Positions 10,641-20,130 of a DNA stretch of 64,000 bases are shown piece after piece. The stretch is from Pycnopodia helianthoides. Lineage: Eukaryota > Echinodermata > Asteroidea > Forcipulatida > Asteriidae. The position numbers and the translations under genes are program-made. The stretch spans positions 5,037,195 to 5,101,194 of the forward strand of contig CM063249.1 of assembly GCA_032158295.1 (NCBI GenBank). The letters are read 5' to 3'. Below the pieces are notes generated by a model, which did no database searches, was not told the origin of the DNA, and worked only from the letters and a program-made list of their open reading frames with translations. How positions within the stretch are numbered: position 1 is the first letter of the stretch; every line of letters starts with the position of its first letter.

Positions 10641-11836
10641 TGGTTAGGTTTACCTGCAGCTGACGGACAATCGGACCGGAAATGCTCCAAACTACCACAA
10701 GCCCAGCATCCTGGTTTCCACTCTCTCGGTTTGTTGCTACCACTGGTGCTCCTCTGCTGGCTAATTGTTACTAAAACCTCCTGCAACATTCTTTTCATGT
10801 CAGAAAGTTCAGTGGAATTCTCATTACAGTCGCCATCTGTGGCCTTGACCACCCTAGACTGACCTGCTTTCTCTGCCCTGAGCCAAGCTTCGGCTTCGGT
10901 AGTTATCTCTGTAGCGTCATCCAAGGTCTTTGGTTTTCCTTGAAACAAGGCTTGTTTCAATTCAAAGTCCTCCAATGCATTCTTGAATTGTTCAATAGCA
11001 AACTCCTCTTGAAAATCCAGCCCACTATCAGGGTACGCCCGCCTCACCAGTTTTCTAATAGCTTGGCCTAGTTCAGCAAGCGTTTCACCTGGTCGTCGTC
11101 TTCTCGATGTCAGTTCCGCTCTGTGTCGTACTCGCTGTCTTTCTGCTCCAAAACGACGTTCTAAGGCTTTCACTAAGTCCTCATAGTTGGACTGTGGTCC
11201 CTTACCTAGAGAGCAAGCTAACTCCAGTGCTGGGCCCTTCAAAGCAACCAGCAAGTAGTCGGCCATCTCAAGCTTGCTCCATCTGTTTATCCTCGCCACC
11301 CTCTCGAAATGTACGAGATATTCCTCGAGGCCAGAAGAACCATCAAATTCACGTGCCTTTATCCTCGGTGCCCTCGTGGAGCAGGCACCGTCCTGAGGAC
11401 AACGATCCGTGTAAACAGCAGGGCTACCGCTGCAAGCGGTCTCCATGTGTTTCCCGGTCACGTCCCCAGAACTAGACCCGGCTCCAGCGACTGCCACGGG
11501 GACAAAAAGGGGCGGACTTACATGGCTTCTGGTCTGATCCGTACTCTTTACGGCGTTAGCTATGGATTCAGCAACTTCACCGTGTAACTGTCTCTTCGGC
11601 TCATCATCCAACATTCGGTCAAAATCAGTTGCCTTTTCTCGGTGAGACCTCCTTCGGTAGCGCTGGTTCACTGCAGGCGACGTTGAGTCGTCCCAGGCTG
11701 TTCCGTTTCTAGGCTGTTCCGTTTCACGGGGATCGATTCTCTCTCGCTGTTTTTTGACTGTCTTTCGGTCTGCGAGTGCAGCCTCGATCTCCATCAAACT
11801 CTTGTCAATATCTTCAAAGGTCCGATAACTTGCCAT
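10631..11836 (-). CDS. gag: Gypsy Gag protein
   Basis: 401 codons from an ATG at 11836, 31 bases inside the element from the primer binding site. The N-terminal third is charged and Arg/Lys-rich. The middle has a Retrotrans_gag-like capsid region (YLVHFERVARINRW at about 160, then LVKALERRFG and PGETLAELGQAIRKL). A CCHC zinc knuckle, CWACGSLEHFRSDC (C-x2-C-x4-H-x4-C), lies about 15 residues from the C-terminus. This is the normal order for a Gypsy Gag, which forms the particle and binds the RNA genome. No frameshift or stop interrupts it. Confidence 0.93.
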   Translation of the reverse strand: MASYRTFEDIDKSLMEIEAALADRKTVKKQRERIDPRETEQPRNGTAWDDSTSPAVNQRYRRRSHREKATDFDRMLDDEPKRQLHGEVAESIANAVKSTDQTRSHVSPPLFVPVAVAGAGSSSGDVTGKHMETACSGSPAVYTDRCPQDGACSTRAPRIKAREFDGSSGLEEYLVHFERVARINRWSKLEMADYLLVALKGPALELACSLGKGPQSNYEDLVKALERRFGAERQRVRHRAELTSRRRRPGETLAELGQAIRKLVRRAYPDSGLDFQEEFAIEQFKNALEDFELKQALFQGKPKTLDDATEITTEAEAWLRAEKAGQSRVVKATDGDCNENSTELSDMKRMLQEVLVTISQQRSTSGSNKPREWKPGCWACGSLEHFRSDCPSAAGKPNQLK

Positions 11837-11866
11837 CCTTCTGATTAAGGTTTATCCGTTGAATTA

Positions 11867-11886
11867 GAATCCCGACGCTGCCACCA
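11867..11886 (-). other. Primer binding site (tRNA-Leu-like)
   Basis: Two bases inside the 5' LTR the minus strand begins TGGTGGCAGCG, then continues to GGGATTC. The complement matches the 3' end of an animal tRNA-Leu (CGCTGCCA plus CCA) over at least 11 bases, with the T-arm GAATCCC also matching. The tRNA identity is from memory of animal tRNA-Leu sequences. Confidence 0.75.
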
Positions 11887-11888
11887 TT

Positions 11889-12312
11889 TGTAACGTGATC
11901 TATGTTGGGTCCTTGTTTAACCTGTCGCAAAACGCCTACAGGAAAACACAACGGCAATCAGAATACTTCATTTAACAAGCCTTTATTCAACTTCAGCAAC
12001 ACGTCCGCTCTGGACTACATCATTATTTCAACTCTTTTACAATAGAAAACACACACGCAACACAACGCTACAAAAGGGCGCCAATCCTGCCAGCACCACT
12101 GGATAATCTCTTATCTTTACATAAATTGTTATACAATGTTATACATCAGCCAATGCGCGGGGTAATTCGTCCAATCATTGCACAGTTCACACAAAGTTCA
12201 GGCAAGCTGCCGTGGGAGCATTGTCCTTCCATCATCCGACGGGGTACGGTACTCCAGCGCACCCGGCGGGGCTTTCCTCTACACACAGAGCATACAGTTA
12301 GTGTTCGTTACA
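11889..12312 (-). repeat. Gypsy 5' LTR
   Basis: 424 bp, TGTAACG...CGTTACA, carrying the same AATAAA signal (plus-strand TTTATT at 11982-11987). Followed outside by the TGAT duplication at 12313-12316. Confidence 0.95.
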
Positions 12313-12330
12313 TGATCATCTTTGTGAAAG

Positions 12331-12613
12331 ATAATAATAATAATAATAATAATAGTGGATACTTATATAGCGCACGTTCCGTCTTTCGACGCTCGCGGCG
12401 CTTTGGGAAAAGGGAAACGAATAAACAAATAACCAGACAAACATACAAAACCAAATTAGAGTACACCTATTGTTCAAATAAATAGGTTTTCAACCGAGTT
12501 TTAAAACTATCCAAGGAAGGTGATTGGCGAATTTCAATGGGGAGATCATTCCAATGTTTTGGGCCGAGGTATGAGAAGGAACGATTTCCCCATGAGCGTT
12601 TTATTCTGGGTAC
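12331..12613 (-). mobile_element. 5'-truncated LINE tail (CR1/L2-like)
   Basis: On the minus strand the frame from about 12613 to 12467 encodes the usual C-terminus of CR1/L2-type reverse transcriptases (RSFSYLGPKHWNDLP, then SLDSFKTRLKTYLF and a stop). A short 3' UTR (GCGCTATATAAGTATCCAC) and an (ATT)n tail (12331-12354) follow. The upstream junction falls inside the BEL/Pao frame, so this is a short insertion into the BEL element. A clean target duplication was not found. Confidence 0.8.
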
Positions 12614-13814
12614 TTGAAGGGATAGTGTGTTTGACTTGTTCACCGATGCCAAGAATCTCTTGTCTTCTTGAAAATGCTCTTTTTGTCATCAATGAGTCTC
12701 TCTGGGAAGTCCATATTGATGGTCTTTCTAACTAGTCTGCCTAGATGTTTGAGCTGTTCTACTTCTGTTTTTGCTGTGACCTCAGCCTTGTTTACAGAGA
12801 AAACTGCAGCATTTGTCACCCTGTACTTGTTCAGCATCTCTTTCTACATTCCAAACCACCCAGCCAAGCTTAGTTCTTGCAGCATGGGGGCTACCCGAAG
12901 GACCAGTTTTCAGATCAAACGGGGTGTAGGCATCTAGCACATTGTTGCCAATCAAGAGTCCAATGTCTGCATCCATTTCTGGTAGGCTGATGTCTTTAAG
13001 ATGGTCCCACCTGGAGATATCATCAGTCTTTGGGATAGGTGCTGGGAGACTGAAATTGTGCCTTTGGTGTACGTGGCTGGAAGATCAACCTCATTCTTCA
13101 TGTCCAAGGCGATGATTTTAAGTCCATCGATGAGATTTTCATGGAGTACGACTTTCCCACCGGTACAAAGTAATGGACTTACGTGGACCACTTGTGCCTG
13201 ACTGTTGTGCTAGACTCTCACTACAGAAGGTTATGGTGCTTCCCGGATCCATAATGCATATGTTTGTACAGCTTTGATACCATTTCTCAATCTGAATTTA
13301 ACTGGAACAATTGCCATTGTGCACTGACCCTATTATATGTAGTTAAAATTGTAGTTTCTCCACCAACTTCCTCATGTTGTCAGGGTGCTCAAGGACTTTC
13401 ACAGCTTCGATGCATTTTACAGTATTTCCACATTCAACCAGCAGAATTGAAAATTCACCAAGTGCCTTAGAGTTGTCAGAACGAACACATGGCCATTGAC
13501 GAGTGCTTTCTTGATGAAGGAGTGTGCCATGAGATGCACGTCTCCATACCTAGACGCCAATTCTTTTAGAGTGGCGGGGTATCCTTGCTCAGCAGGAAGA
13601 TGGCCAAGACCTGAGACAACTTTATTTGCCTCTCCAGTAGTTAATTGTTCCAGATAACTCATTCGCTCATCATCATTTTCAGTGTGTACCGTTGCCTTGG
13701 TGTTGAACTGCCGAATGAATTTTCGGTACTCCGTAGGTTCCCAACTAAAACGCTTGATCTCTGGGGTTGGTCTTTTCAGTTGCCTGACAACAGCGATAAA
13801 CTCCAATTGGAAAA
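12614..13814 (-). pseudogene. BEL/Pao retrotransposon, 5' part (Gag and protease, decayed)
   Basis: This is the 5' half of the element continued at 2519-4610. Gag (about 13790-13340) has a DUF1759-like region with FSWEPTEYRKFIRQFNT, YLEQLTTGEAN, GYPATLKELASRYGD and a following LVEC-type stretch. An aspartic protease block follows with IMDPGSTITFC (about 13255; Pro where Ser is usual) and DIGLLIGNNV, TKLGWVVW (about 12970-12860). Next comes the linker before the RT (FPERLIDDKKS, about 12720). The frame shifts several times. No LTR was recognised; the 5' end is replaced by a MITE piece at 13815. Confidence 0.8.
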
Positions 13815-13982
13815 TTAGTTTATTCATTTCTCATCAAATATGGCATTTCAGACAGAAATATTTCAAGGGATGTTTTCTACTATCATCATCATTAGACCGT
13901 GTAAGTTTTATGTAAATCTGTAATAAAAAACATTTTTTACAAGTTATTTTCTTACCAATTCTGTAATGTTCCTTGAATAGAA
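13815..13982. repeat. MITE fragment, half of a TTAA-type element
   Basis: Matches the right-hand half of the complete copy at 38864-39221: shared GGCATTTCAGACAGAAATATT and the terminal ACCAATTCTGTAATGTTCCTT. The other half is missing where BEL Gag sequence begins. Confidence 0.65.
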
Positions 13983-14170
13983 CGAAACTAATTTATATAG
14001 ATCGAAACAGATGTAGAGCATATGTAGAACGAAACAATAGACCGAATCAAATATAATTAAACCAGTATATATATATTTAGAACGAAACAAATATATTTAC
14101 ACCAAAACAAAATATATAGAACGAAACCGATATATATTATAATGAAACAAAAATACATAGATCCCTGGCT
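13983..14170. repeat. Degenerate AT-rich tandem repeat
   Basis: Irregular units of about 25-35 bases built on ATATAGAACGAAACAAA. The copies are too diverged for an exact unit length. Confidence 0.6.
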
Positions 14171-14179
14171 ACACTGCAG

Positions 14180-14345
14180 ATAACAGTTATATCGTTTCTG
14201 ACTGGCGCCCCCGAGCAAAGATATTGACAAAATAGGGAGACCGTCAACATAGGGCTAGATTGCTCAGTTGGAAGAGCCTGCGCACGTTAATTAATCCGGA
14301 GTTCTTTAGTACAAGTCCTGCTCTAGTAATTTTTTTGTTATTACC
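14180..14345 (+). repeat. tRNA-derived SINE, family 2
   Basis: Shares CTGACTGGCGCCCCCGA and the following tRNA-like part (GCTAGATTGCTCAGTTGGAAGAG) with 29585-29760. The B-box region is decayed (TAGTACAAGTCCTGC). Confidence 0.6.
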
Positions 14346-15159
14346 CCAAATTACGTAATAAGAACATGATGAAAAAATGATTGTACTGCCAGGTGACTGC
14401 AACTCTTGTCTAAATAATCAATTTTCAAGCAACTTGGAGGTTGTTCAAATCTAGTGTTTAATGCAGATATTATTGAACCAACTAATTCAATTGACATCTA
14501 GTGCAAGACCTACTTCTCATTACATGAATATGTGAACAATGAAATATACATATATATATACTTTTTTTTACTCAGCCCAGGCCTAAACTCTCTCTCTTTT
14601 TCTCTTTTTGTTGCAATTTGTTTGGTTACTCTTGTAGCATTTCTTGTTACTGGTGTTTAGTCTTTTTGGCCTCCCTCAAACCAAAATTACTGTCCAAAGA
14701 ATTAACGTATGAACCAAGGTAAAATCTAATTAACTACAAAGCTGGGATCAAAAGAAATTCGTCAAAATACAATTCTACAAATAGAATTGACAACAAAAGT
14801 TTTACAATGTATAATGTAAAACTGAATAAAGTGACTAAACAAGAACAAAAAGCCATGTTTTTCATGTGCTTGGTGTAAAAATAGGTTTTAGAAATGTAAC
14901 AATTTTGTGATATTGTAAAGGTTTCTTTTTTTTTAATATGAACAAACATGTGTTTGCAAGGATTGCTATAGTTTCAATATAATACAAAAACATTTGTTTT
15001 TACTAAACAGGCAAGTGTTTTCTTTTGGGTTGGGCGCTTAAGGCCACAACAAGCGTTTGTTATTAAATGAATATGCTTGGAAAGATGTTTTAAAAGAAGA
15101 ATGTGATGATCCATGTCTCAAAACTGTGTTGTTTTACTTCGTGGATTAACACGGTCCGC
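14346..15159. other. Unassigned AT-rich intergenic DNA
   Basis: No exon, repeat family or RNA gene recognised. Short pyrimidine runs occur near 14590-14615. Confidence 0.5.
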
Positions 15160-15322
15160 TTTTTTGTAGAACCAATTTTTTGACTCCGAAGTAAAAGGAA
15201 AACTACATAATTTCGAGGCATATTGGTGAGGATCATTATACTCCTAAACTTCTTTCCAACCATATTCATTTCATAGCTTTTCAAAGCCAAAGTGCCCAAT
15301 CTAAGGCAACGTGTCCCTTTAA
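15160..15322. repeat. TTAA-ending MITE-like repeat, copy 1
   Basis: Shares ATTTCGAGGCATAT and the end CAACGTGT-CCTTTAA with 20655-20800 and 62805-62953. All three end in TTAA. Only one end of the family is clear. Confidence 0.6.
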
Positions 15323-15716
15323 TTATTGGAAAATGTGGCAAACACTTAGTAAAAAAGTAAGAAAATTTAAAGTTGAATTTTACCAGCATTATTGAAATCA
15401 CAAGTCTTGCAAATCGTTAAGAACTTATTTAGTAAAAGTCACTTACATGTTTCTTAAATTGTCATTTCAATGCTTTTAAAATTCTAGTTTTGGATTTTTA
15501 AAAGAATGATATGGATACAAATATTCTTTGTAAAAATCACAAACCATGCATCTTTACAAACTTGTGCAAAATGCACCAAACACATGGGCCTATCTTTAAA
15601 ATACATTGTAACACAAAACCTAGGCCTAACTATTTGGGCAAATCTTCTTTTCACACCCTATTTTCAAAATTGTCCTTAAAATGCAGAACTTGTCTGTTTT
15701 ACTGATAGCTATTTGG

Positions 15717-17675
15717 CTAGTATTTACTTGGACTCAAGCGAGATGCCGACTTGCCTTCTGCCACAATCATGTCACCACATTGTGTTATTGTAATACCTCG
15801 TGGATATGAACATTCTTTAGTGATGTATCCAATGAATTTGCCATCGGGGCTGTACTGCTGAATCCCCCCCGAGATTTCTTTCCAAACCGCAACATAGACG
15901 GTACCATCACTGTTGCAACACACGCCATTTGGAGAACTATCATTACCAATATCTACTGAATATACCAGATTACCATAGTAGTCCACTGAGAGGAGTTTTT
16001 TATTGACCCAGCTTGTGTAGATAAACATCTTCTTGTAGATTGTCAAATATTCATTTATCATAGGAGCAGATATTGTTTTGATGAGGGTCTTATCTTTGTT
16101 GTATAAAGAAAGTTTACTGCTGAAGAAGTGACCCACTGCTATGAGATCGCCTTCGACAGCCAGACACGATGGTTTTTTTCCTCTGAATGTTACTGACGTG
16201 AACTGACTGAGGAACTCACCTGTCTTGCTGAAGATCTTGACCTTGTCATCGTCGAGTACGTAGCTCCTATCATATTTATCCACTGAGACATGACGTGGAC
16301 AAAAAGACAAATCTTTGATCTCCAACCGTTTATGAGGAACACTGGATTGAGGCTTTGCATCTATTATCGTAAGCCCATGATGATTAATGTCAGCTAGGAC
16401 TACTACATTGTTAGACAGAGCTGCAACGTCATAAAATTCATAGCTTGATTTGGATAAGATCTGGGCCTTCAGGTCCCACTTCTCAAGAAGGGGATGTTCT
16501 GTTGATGTAGCAGCTGCTGTTTGTACTCTCATTATCCGACTTGATTTCTCATCTTGCTTCTTCACAGGTTGCACAACTGTCTCCTCTTGAGAATCCACAA
16601 TGGATAATTTGTCAGTATCTACATCTGGTATATGTGGAGGCATTTTCCTTTTCAACATCTGGAGGTTTCGGAGCAATTTCTGTTTTAGATTTACCACCTC
16701 AAAGCAAGTTGAAAGAGCCATCCTTTGCTTGACCAACTCTATCTGCTCCTCGGTGTGAACAACCTCTACCTCACATTTCACTAGAGTTCTTTTTAATACG
16801 TCGGTTCTATCTTTGTAAGTATTTTCAAGCTCTTCCATTTGTTTAGCTTCAGACCTCTTCAGTTTGGCTATCTCTAATTCAATATTTCTAGAGATCATGT
16901 TCTTGGACTTGTCAAATTGAGATTGTAGTTTCCTTCTTGATTGTTCTATATTATCTAGGTCTGCCTGCAGCTGCTCTTTGCATTTCTCACATTCTGCAAT
17001 TAATTTTCCAACTTGTAGTTTGCATGAGTCTGAAGCTTGATGCAAATCAACGAGGGAGTGTTTTTTAGTTCGACTGTTGCATGTTAGGACGATGCACAGT
17101 ACACAGACAAACTTTTGACATGTGTTACAATAAAGGTTGAGAGTTTGCTGTGTGTGTGTCTGACATTTGGGTGTAATATCTCGGAGTTTGCTCCTGTATA
17201 TAATCTCATCTGATTGTAACTGAGCCAGCGTGTATATTTGGTGGGACTTCATTATGGCCATTTTCTCATGTGCTCGTTGACATGCCAGGCAAAGGAAATT
17301 GCCACAGTCTGTACACCATGCAGTGGAACAGTGCTCATCATCACAAGCTTGACATTGTATTTGTAACCCTTGACCTACAAGGAGCAGCTGTTCTTGCATT
17401 GTAACCTCCTCCACCCTTGCACTCAACTCCAATGCATCCGGCAGTCCATCAACTCTATTTCTGGTCATTGTAGTTACCTGCCTGCACTGAGGGCAATCTA
17501 GCTTGTCGTTATTCGCACCCTTGTTCTCCCAGAACAGTTGCAGACATACTGCACAGAAACTATGCAAACAGTCCAGAATTTTTGGCTTTTTTAAACGTCC
17601 AAGACATATTGAACAGTCCAGATCCTCTGTAGCAGTCTTTCCTACTGTACTGTTGTCCAAACTGCTGTTGGCCAT
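15717..17675 (-). CDS. TRIM-NHL-like RING/B-box protein
   Basis: A tripartite-motif protein of 652 aa in one coding exon, likely a RING E3 ubiquitin ligase. From ATG 17675: RING finger beginning CSICLGRLKKPKILDCLHSFC (Cys21) and ending CPQC (about 66); B-box 1 (CQACDDEHC...) near 108-145; B-box 2 (CQTHTQQTLNLYC...) near 170-210; a long coiled coil (about 215-350); then a C-terminal region of short blades (ITIIDA, GVCCNSDGTVYVA, YPRGITITQCGDMIVA) typical of NHL-type propellers in TRIM2/3/56/71-like proteins. The frame is open 20 codons upstream, but a polypyrimidine-AG acceptor (TTTTTTGTTGTTGCAG on the minus strand) ends at 17685, so translation most likely starts at 17675 after a 5' UTR intron. 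Invertebrate deuterostomes have many such genes, so I give no symbol. Confidence 0.88.
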   Translation of the reverse strand: MANSSLDNSTVGKTATEDLDCSICLGRLKKPKILDCLHSFCAVCLQLFWENKGANNDKLDCPQCRQVTTMTRNRVDGLPDALELSARVEEVTMQEQLLLVGQGLQIQCQACDDEHCSTAWCTDCGNFLCLACQRAHEKMAIMKSHQIYTLAQLQSDEIIYRSKLRDITPKCQTHTQQTLNLYCNTCQKFVCVLCIVLTCNSRTKKHSLVDLHQASDSCKLQVGKLIAECEKCKEQLQADLDNIEQSRRKLQSQFDKSKNMISRNIELEIAKLKRSEAKQMEELENTYKDRTDVLKRTLVKCEVEVVHTEEQIELVKQRMALSTCFEVVNLKQKLLRNLQMLKRKMPPHIPDVDTDKLSIVDSQEETVVQPVKKQDEKSSRIMRVQTAAATSTEHPLLEKWDLKAQILSKSSYEFYDVAALSNNVVVLADINHHGLTIIDAKPQSSVPHKRLEIKDLSFCPRHVSVDKYDRSYVLDDDKVKIFSKTGEFLSQFTSVTFRGKKPSCLAVEGDLIAVGHFFSSKLSLYNKDKTLIKTISAPMINEYLTIYKKMFIYTSWVNKKLLSVDYYGNLVYSVDIGNDSSPNGVCCNSDGTVYVAVWKEISGGIQQYSPDGKFIGYITKECSYPRGITITQCGDMIVAEGKSASRLSPSKY

Positions 17676-17915
17676 CTTGAAAAACTGCAACAACAAAAAA
17701 CCACTAAGTGTAAAGAGTGGATTTACACTTAACACTATCTACATGTAATATTGAGCGCAGACTTGAACTTTTGTTACCTGTGCATGTAGATGCATTGTAG
17801 CTTTAGGGTTTGGATTATCAACATTCAGAGTTTATTTATATAGTATAATGTTCCTTCAACTATATATTTGTACATTGTGTAGACTCTTTTGAAAGGAATT
17901 GTACCACAAATTTGT

Positions 17916-18300
17916 TTAAAGGCAGTAGACACTATTGGTAATTACTCAAAATAATTATTAGCATAAAACCTGACTTGGTAACGAGTAATAGGGAGAGGTT
18001 GATAGTATTAAACATTGTGAGAAACGGCTCCCTCTGAAGTAACGTAGTTTTTGAGAAAGAAGTAATTTTCCACGAATTTGATTTCGAGACCTCGGAATTA
18101 GATTTTGAGTCTCGAAATCAAGCATCTGAAAGCACACAACTTCGTGTGACAAGGGTGTTTTTTCTTTCATTATTATCTCGCAACTTCGACGACCAATTGA
18201 GTTCAAATTTTCACAGGTTTGTTATTTTATGCACATGTTGAGATACACCAAGTGAGAAGACTGGTCTTTGACAATTACCAATATTGTCCAGTGTCTTTAA
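17916..18300. mobile_element. TTAA-type MITE, family 1, copy 1
   Basis: About 385 bp with terminal inverted repeats (ACACTATTGGTAATT / AATTACCAATATTGT) inside TTAA ends. The middle contains a GAGACCTC palindrome. Full-length relatives are at 44240-44615 and 56456-56843. Confidence 0.85.
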
Positions 18301-18630
18301 ATGTTGTACACCCTTGTTAGACAACAAGTTTAATACACCCAAAAGAGAAACTGTAAATACAATGAAAATAAGTCCATGGTATAGTTACACCGTATCTCTT
18401 CAAAGAAGGGCAACTATAATAACTTTGTCAAACCTCACAGTTTCAAAATACTGTGAGAAGTACATCATTAAACATAAATACGTTGGAGTTGACAACTCCT
18501 TGTAAAACATCTAGCCTACATATTTAAAAACAACGTCTTTGTTTGATATTGTGATTATTGAATTACCAAACAAAAAGAAGGGCACTTTGAGCAGGTACTG
18601 CAAGCTGCCATTGGTCTGAGCTATTTTGGA
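18301..18630. other. Unassigned
   Basis: No exon or repeat family recognised. Confidence 0.5.
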
Positions 18631-18634
18631 TACA

Positions 18635-18725
18635 TAAGTGTCACGACCGGGACTCGAGCCCACACAACGATGACTCGACAGCTATGAGAACTTGATCCAG
18701 GTGTGCTAAACAGCCCGGCCATGAC
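18635..18725 (-). repeat. tRNA-derived SINE head, family 1
   Basis: On the minus strand it starts TGTCATGGCCGGGCTG (A-box part) and reaches CGGGCTCGAGTCCCGGTCGTGAC (B-box part), as in Leu/Ser-type tRNAs. Too decayed for a cloverleaf. Confidence 0.65.
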
Positions 18726-18967
18726 ATTCTTCACACATTTTATATGAACATGTGTCATGTAACTTCCAAAATTTCATGTACCCTACTTTCTAGTGAGGAA
18801 TTTTCCACAATCGCCTATGTCTTTGCCACCATCCACTCAGCACCTCAATGATTTGACTCGTACTAAAACAAAAGCTAGAAACACTGAAACTGGGTTCTGA
18901 ATTTGAAGAATACTTGTTCATCAGTTATGTTAACGTCAATTGACACGATTGTTATCTTCACGTTCAG

Positions 18968-19178
18968 GTGGTTTTGGGGCGACTTCAGACGGGGTGGAGA
19001 CAGGGGACCCCCCACGCGGTGGGGATGACCCTTACAATCAGGGGGGCAACAGAGGAAGAGACGACTTCAAGGGGTCTAGAGGGGGCCGTGGAGGGTGGCT
19101 ACAGAACAGAAATAGAGCGGGCTTTGAAAGAGAAAAGACTGGCAGGCCAGATGATTTCAAAGAGCCTGATGCATGCAG
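18968..19178 (+). CDS. Isolated RGG-rich exon (Vasa/DDX4-like or other RNA-binding protein)
   Basis: A 211-base open block between a plausible acceptor (CTTCACGTTCAG|GT) and donor (GCATGCAG|GTGAAA). It encodes an Arg/Gly/Asp/Asn-rich peptide (FGATSDGVETGDPPRGG, RGGRGGW) ending DDFKEPDAC. Such text is typical of the N-terminal RGG regions of Vasa-type DEAD-box helicases and other RNA-binding proteins, where a CCHC knuckle often follows. Its GC-rich codon use stands out from the AT-rich surroundings. No flanking exon was found, so it may belong to a long-intron gene or be a stray duplicated exon. Family assignment is tentative. Confidence 0.4.
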
Positions 19179-20130
19179 GTGAAATTCTTGGTCCTCTGAT
19201 TTCTGATTCTTAATCAAAGTTCTTACAAAATTTCCAGAAGGAATTTGGCAGGTCGTGCTCCAGATTTTAAGAGTGCCCATGCCCTGACCTGATTTTGGAC
19301 TTGACATGGCTTCGCCAAACTGCCACGTCTTTGGCATAATTCTAGACTGTTCATGATTTAGTTACAGTCCAGTGTTTTAGTTTTGTTTTTAGACAGCATT
19401 GTACTGGATCGTCATCATCGAGAGGAAATGACTCAGCTAATGCTTGCCTTTTGCACGTTTGATGCTTAAAGTTGCAATCACCCTATTTTTTCCGCTAAAA
19501 TACTTTTGACAGATGATGGTTTAAAAAAAAAATAATAATAATTGAAAATACTTTTCCAAATGCAACATGCAAATTGTTAGCGATTGGTAACACAGTCATG
19601 TCGGGTTCCGATGATAACTCAATGTCTTTTAACCAATGTGTGCACGTGCGGTGCAGTAACTGGGTGAGAGTTCAGAATTTAATGTCTGGCCACAGACTCA
19701 CAATGATCACGACGACAGCGCCCCTTTAAGCAACTTTTCAAGTGCCATTTAGAACTAAAACGCTTTCAGGAAACAATCTAGATTTACGATTAACAACCCA
19801 GTATTACAATTTCATATCATTTGAGGCAAACAAAAAAATTATTTTTGGAGGAGGGGGGAAATATTAGAAGGAAAACATTTTCTACAAATAGACGGAAATG
19901 GGGCAAGTGGGACACAACTGGTTGTGTGTCCCAAGGATTCTTTCCACATTCGGGTAAGGAACATGCAGACTCACAAACCTGTCGTGCCAAGGGAGCTTTC
20001 CAACTCCCGAATGTCACTCAATAATCCGAAGATGGAGTCCACGATATTAGCCGATAATGTGTACTTTTTCGTCATTTTCAGTCGTGTTCAAAATTGAATT
20101 GAGTCAAAAATATCCCCCAACTGCCAACAT
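19179..20130. other. Unassigned
   Basis: No exon recognised. A near-palindrome GGGACACAAC-TGG-TTGTGTGTCCC lies at about 19909-19932. Confidence 0.45.

Larger units (their letters stand above)
4611..12312 (-). mobile_element. Ty3/Gypsy LTR retrotransposon, near-intact, recently inserted
   Basis: A complete 7702-bp element reads on the minus strand. LTRs of 428 bp (4611-5038) and 424 bp (11889-12312) both start TGTAACG and end CGTTACA. They differ by about three substitutions plus one small indel, so about 99% identity. The flanks carry a 4-bp target duplication, TGAT (4607-4610 and 12313-12316). A primer binding site, gag, pol and a polypurine tract all sit where expected. It inserted into the RT-coding part of an older BEL/Pao element of the same orientation; the BEL frame continues across the empty site when one TGAT is removed. 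The high LTR identity and open frames suggest a young, possibly still mobile copy. Confidence 0.96.

Noticed and set aside
10129..10647. Several long open frames on both strands over the 10.3-kb array
   Set aside because: They arise because an 18-bp repeat without stops is open in several frames. Only the pol frame joins recognised domains.
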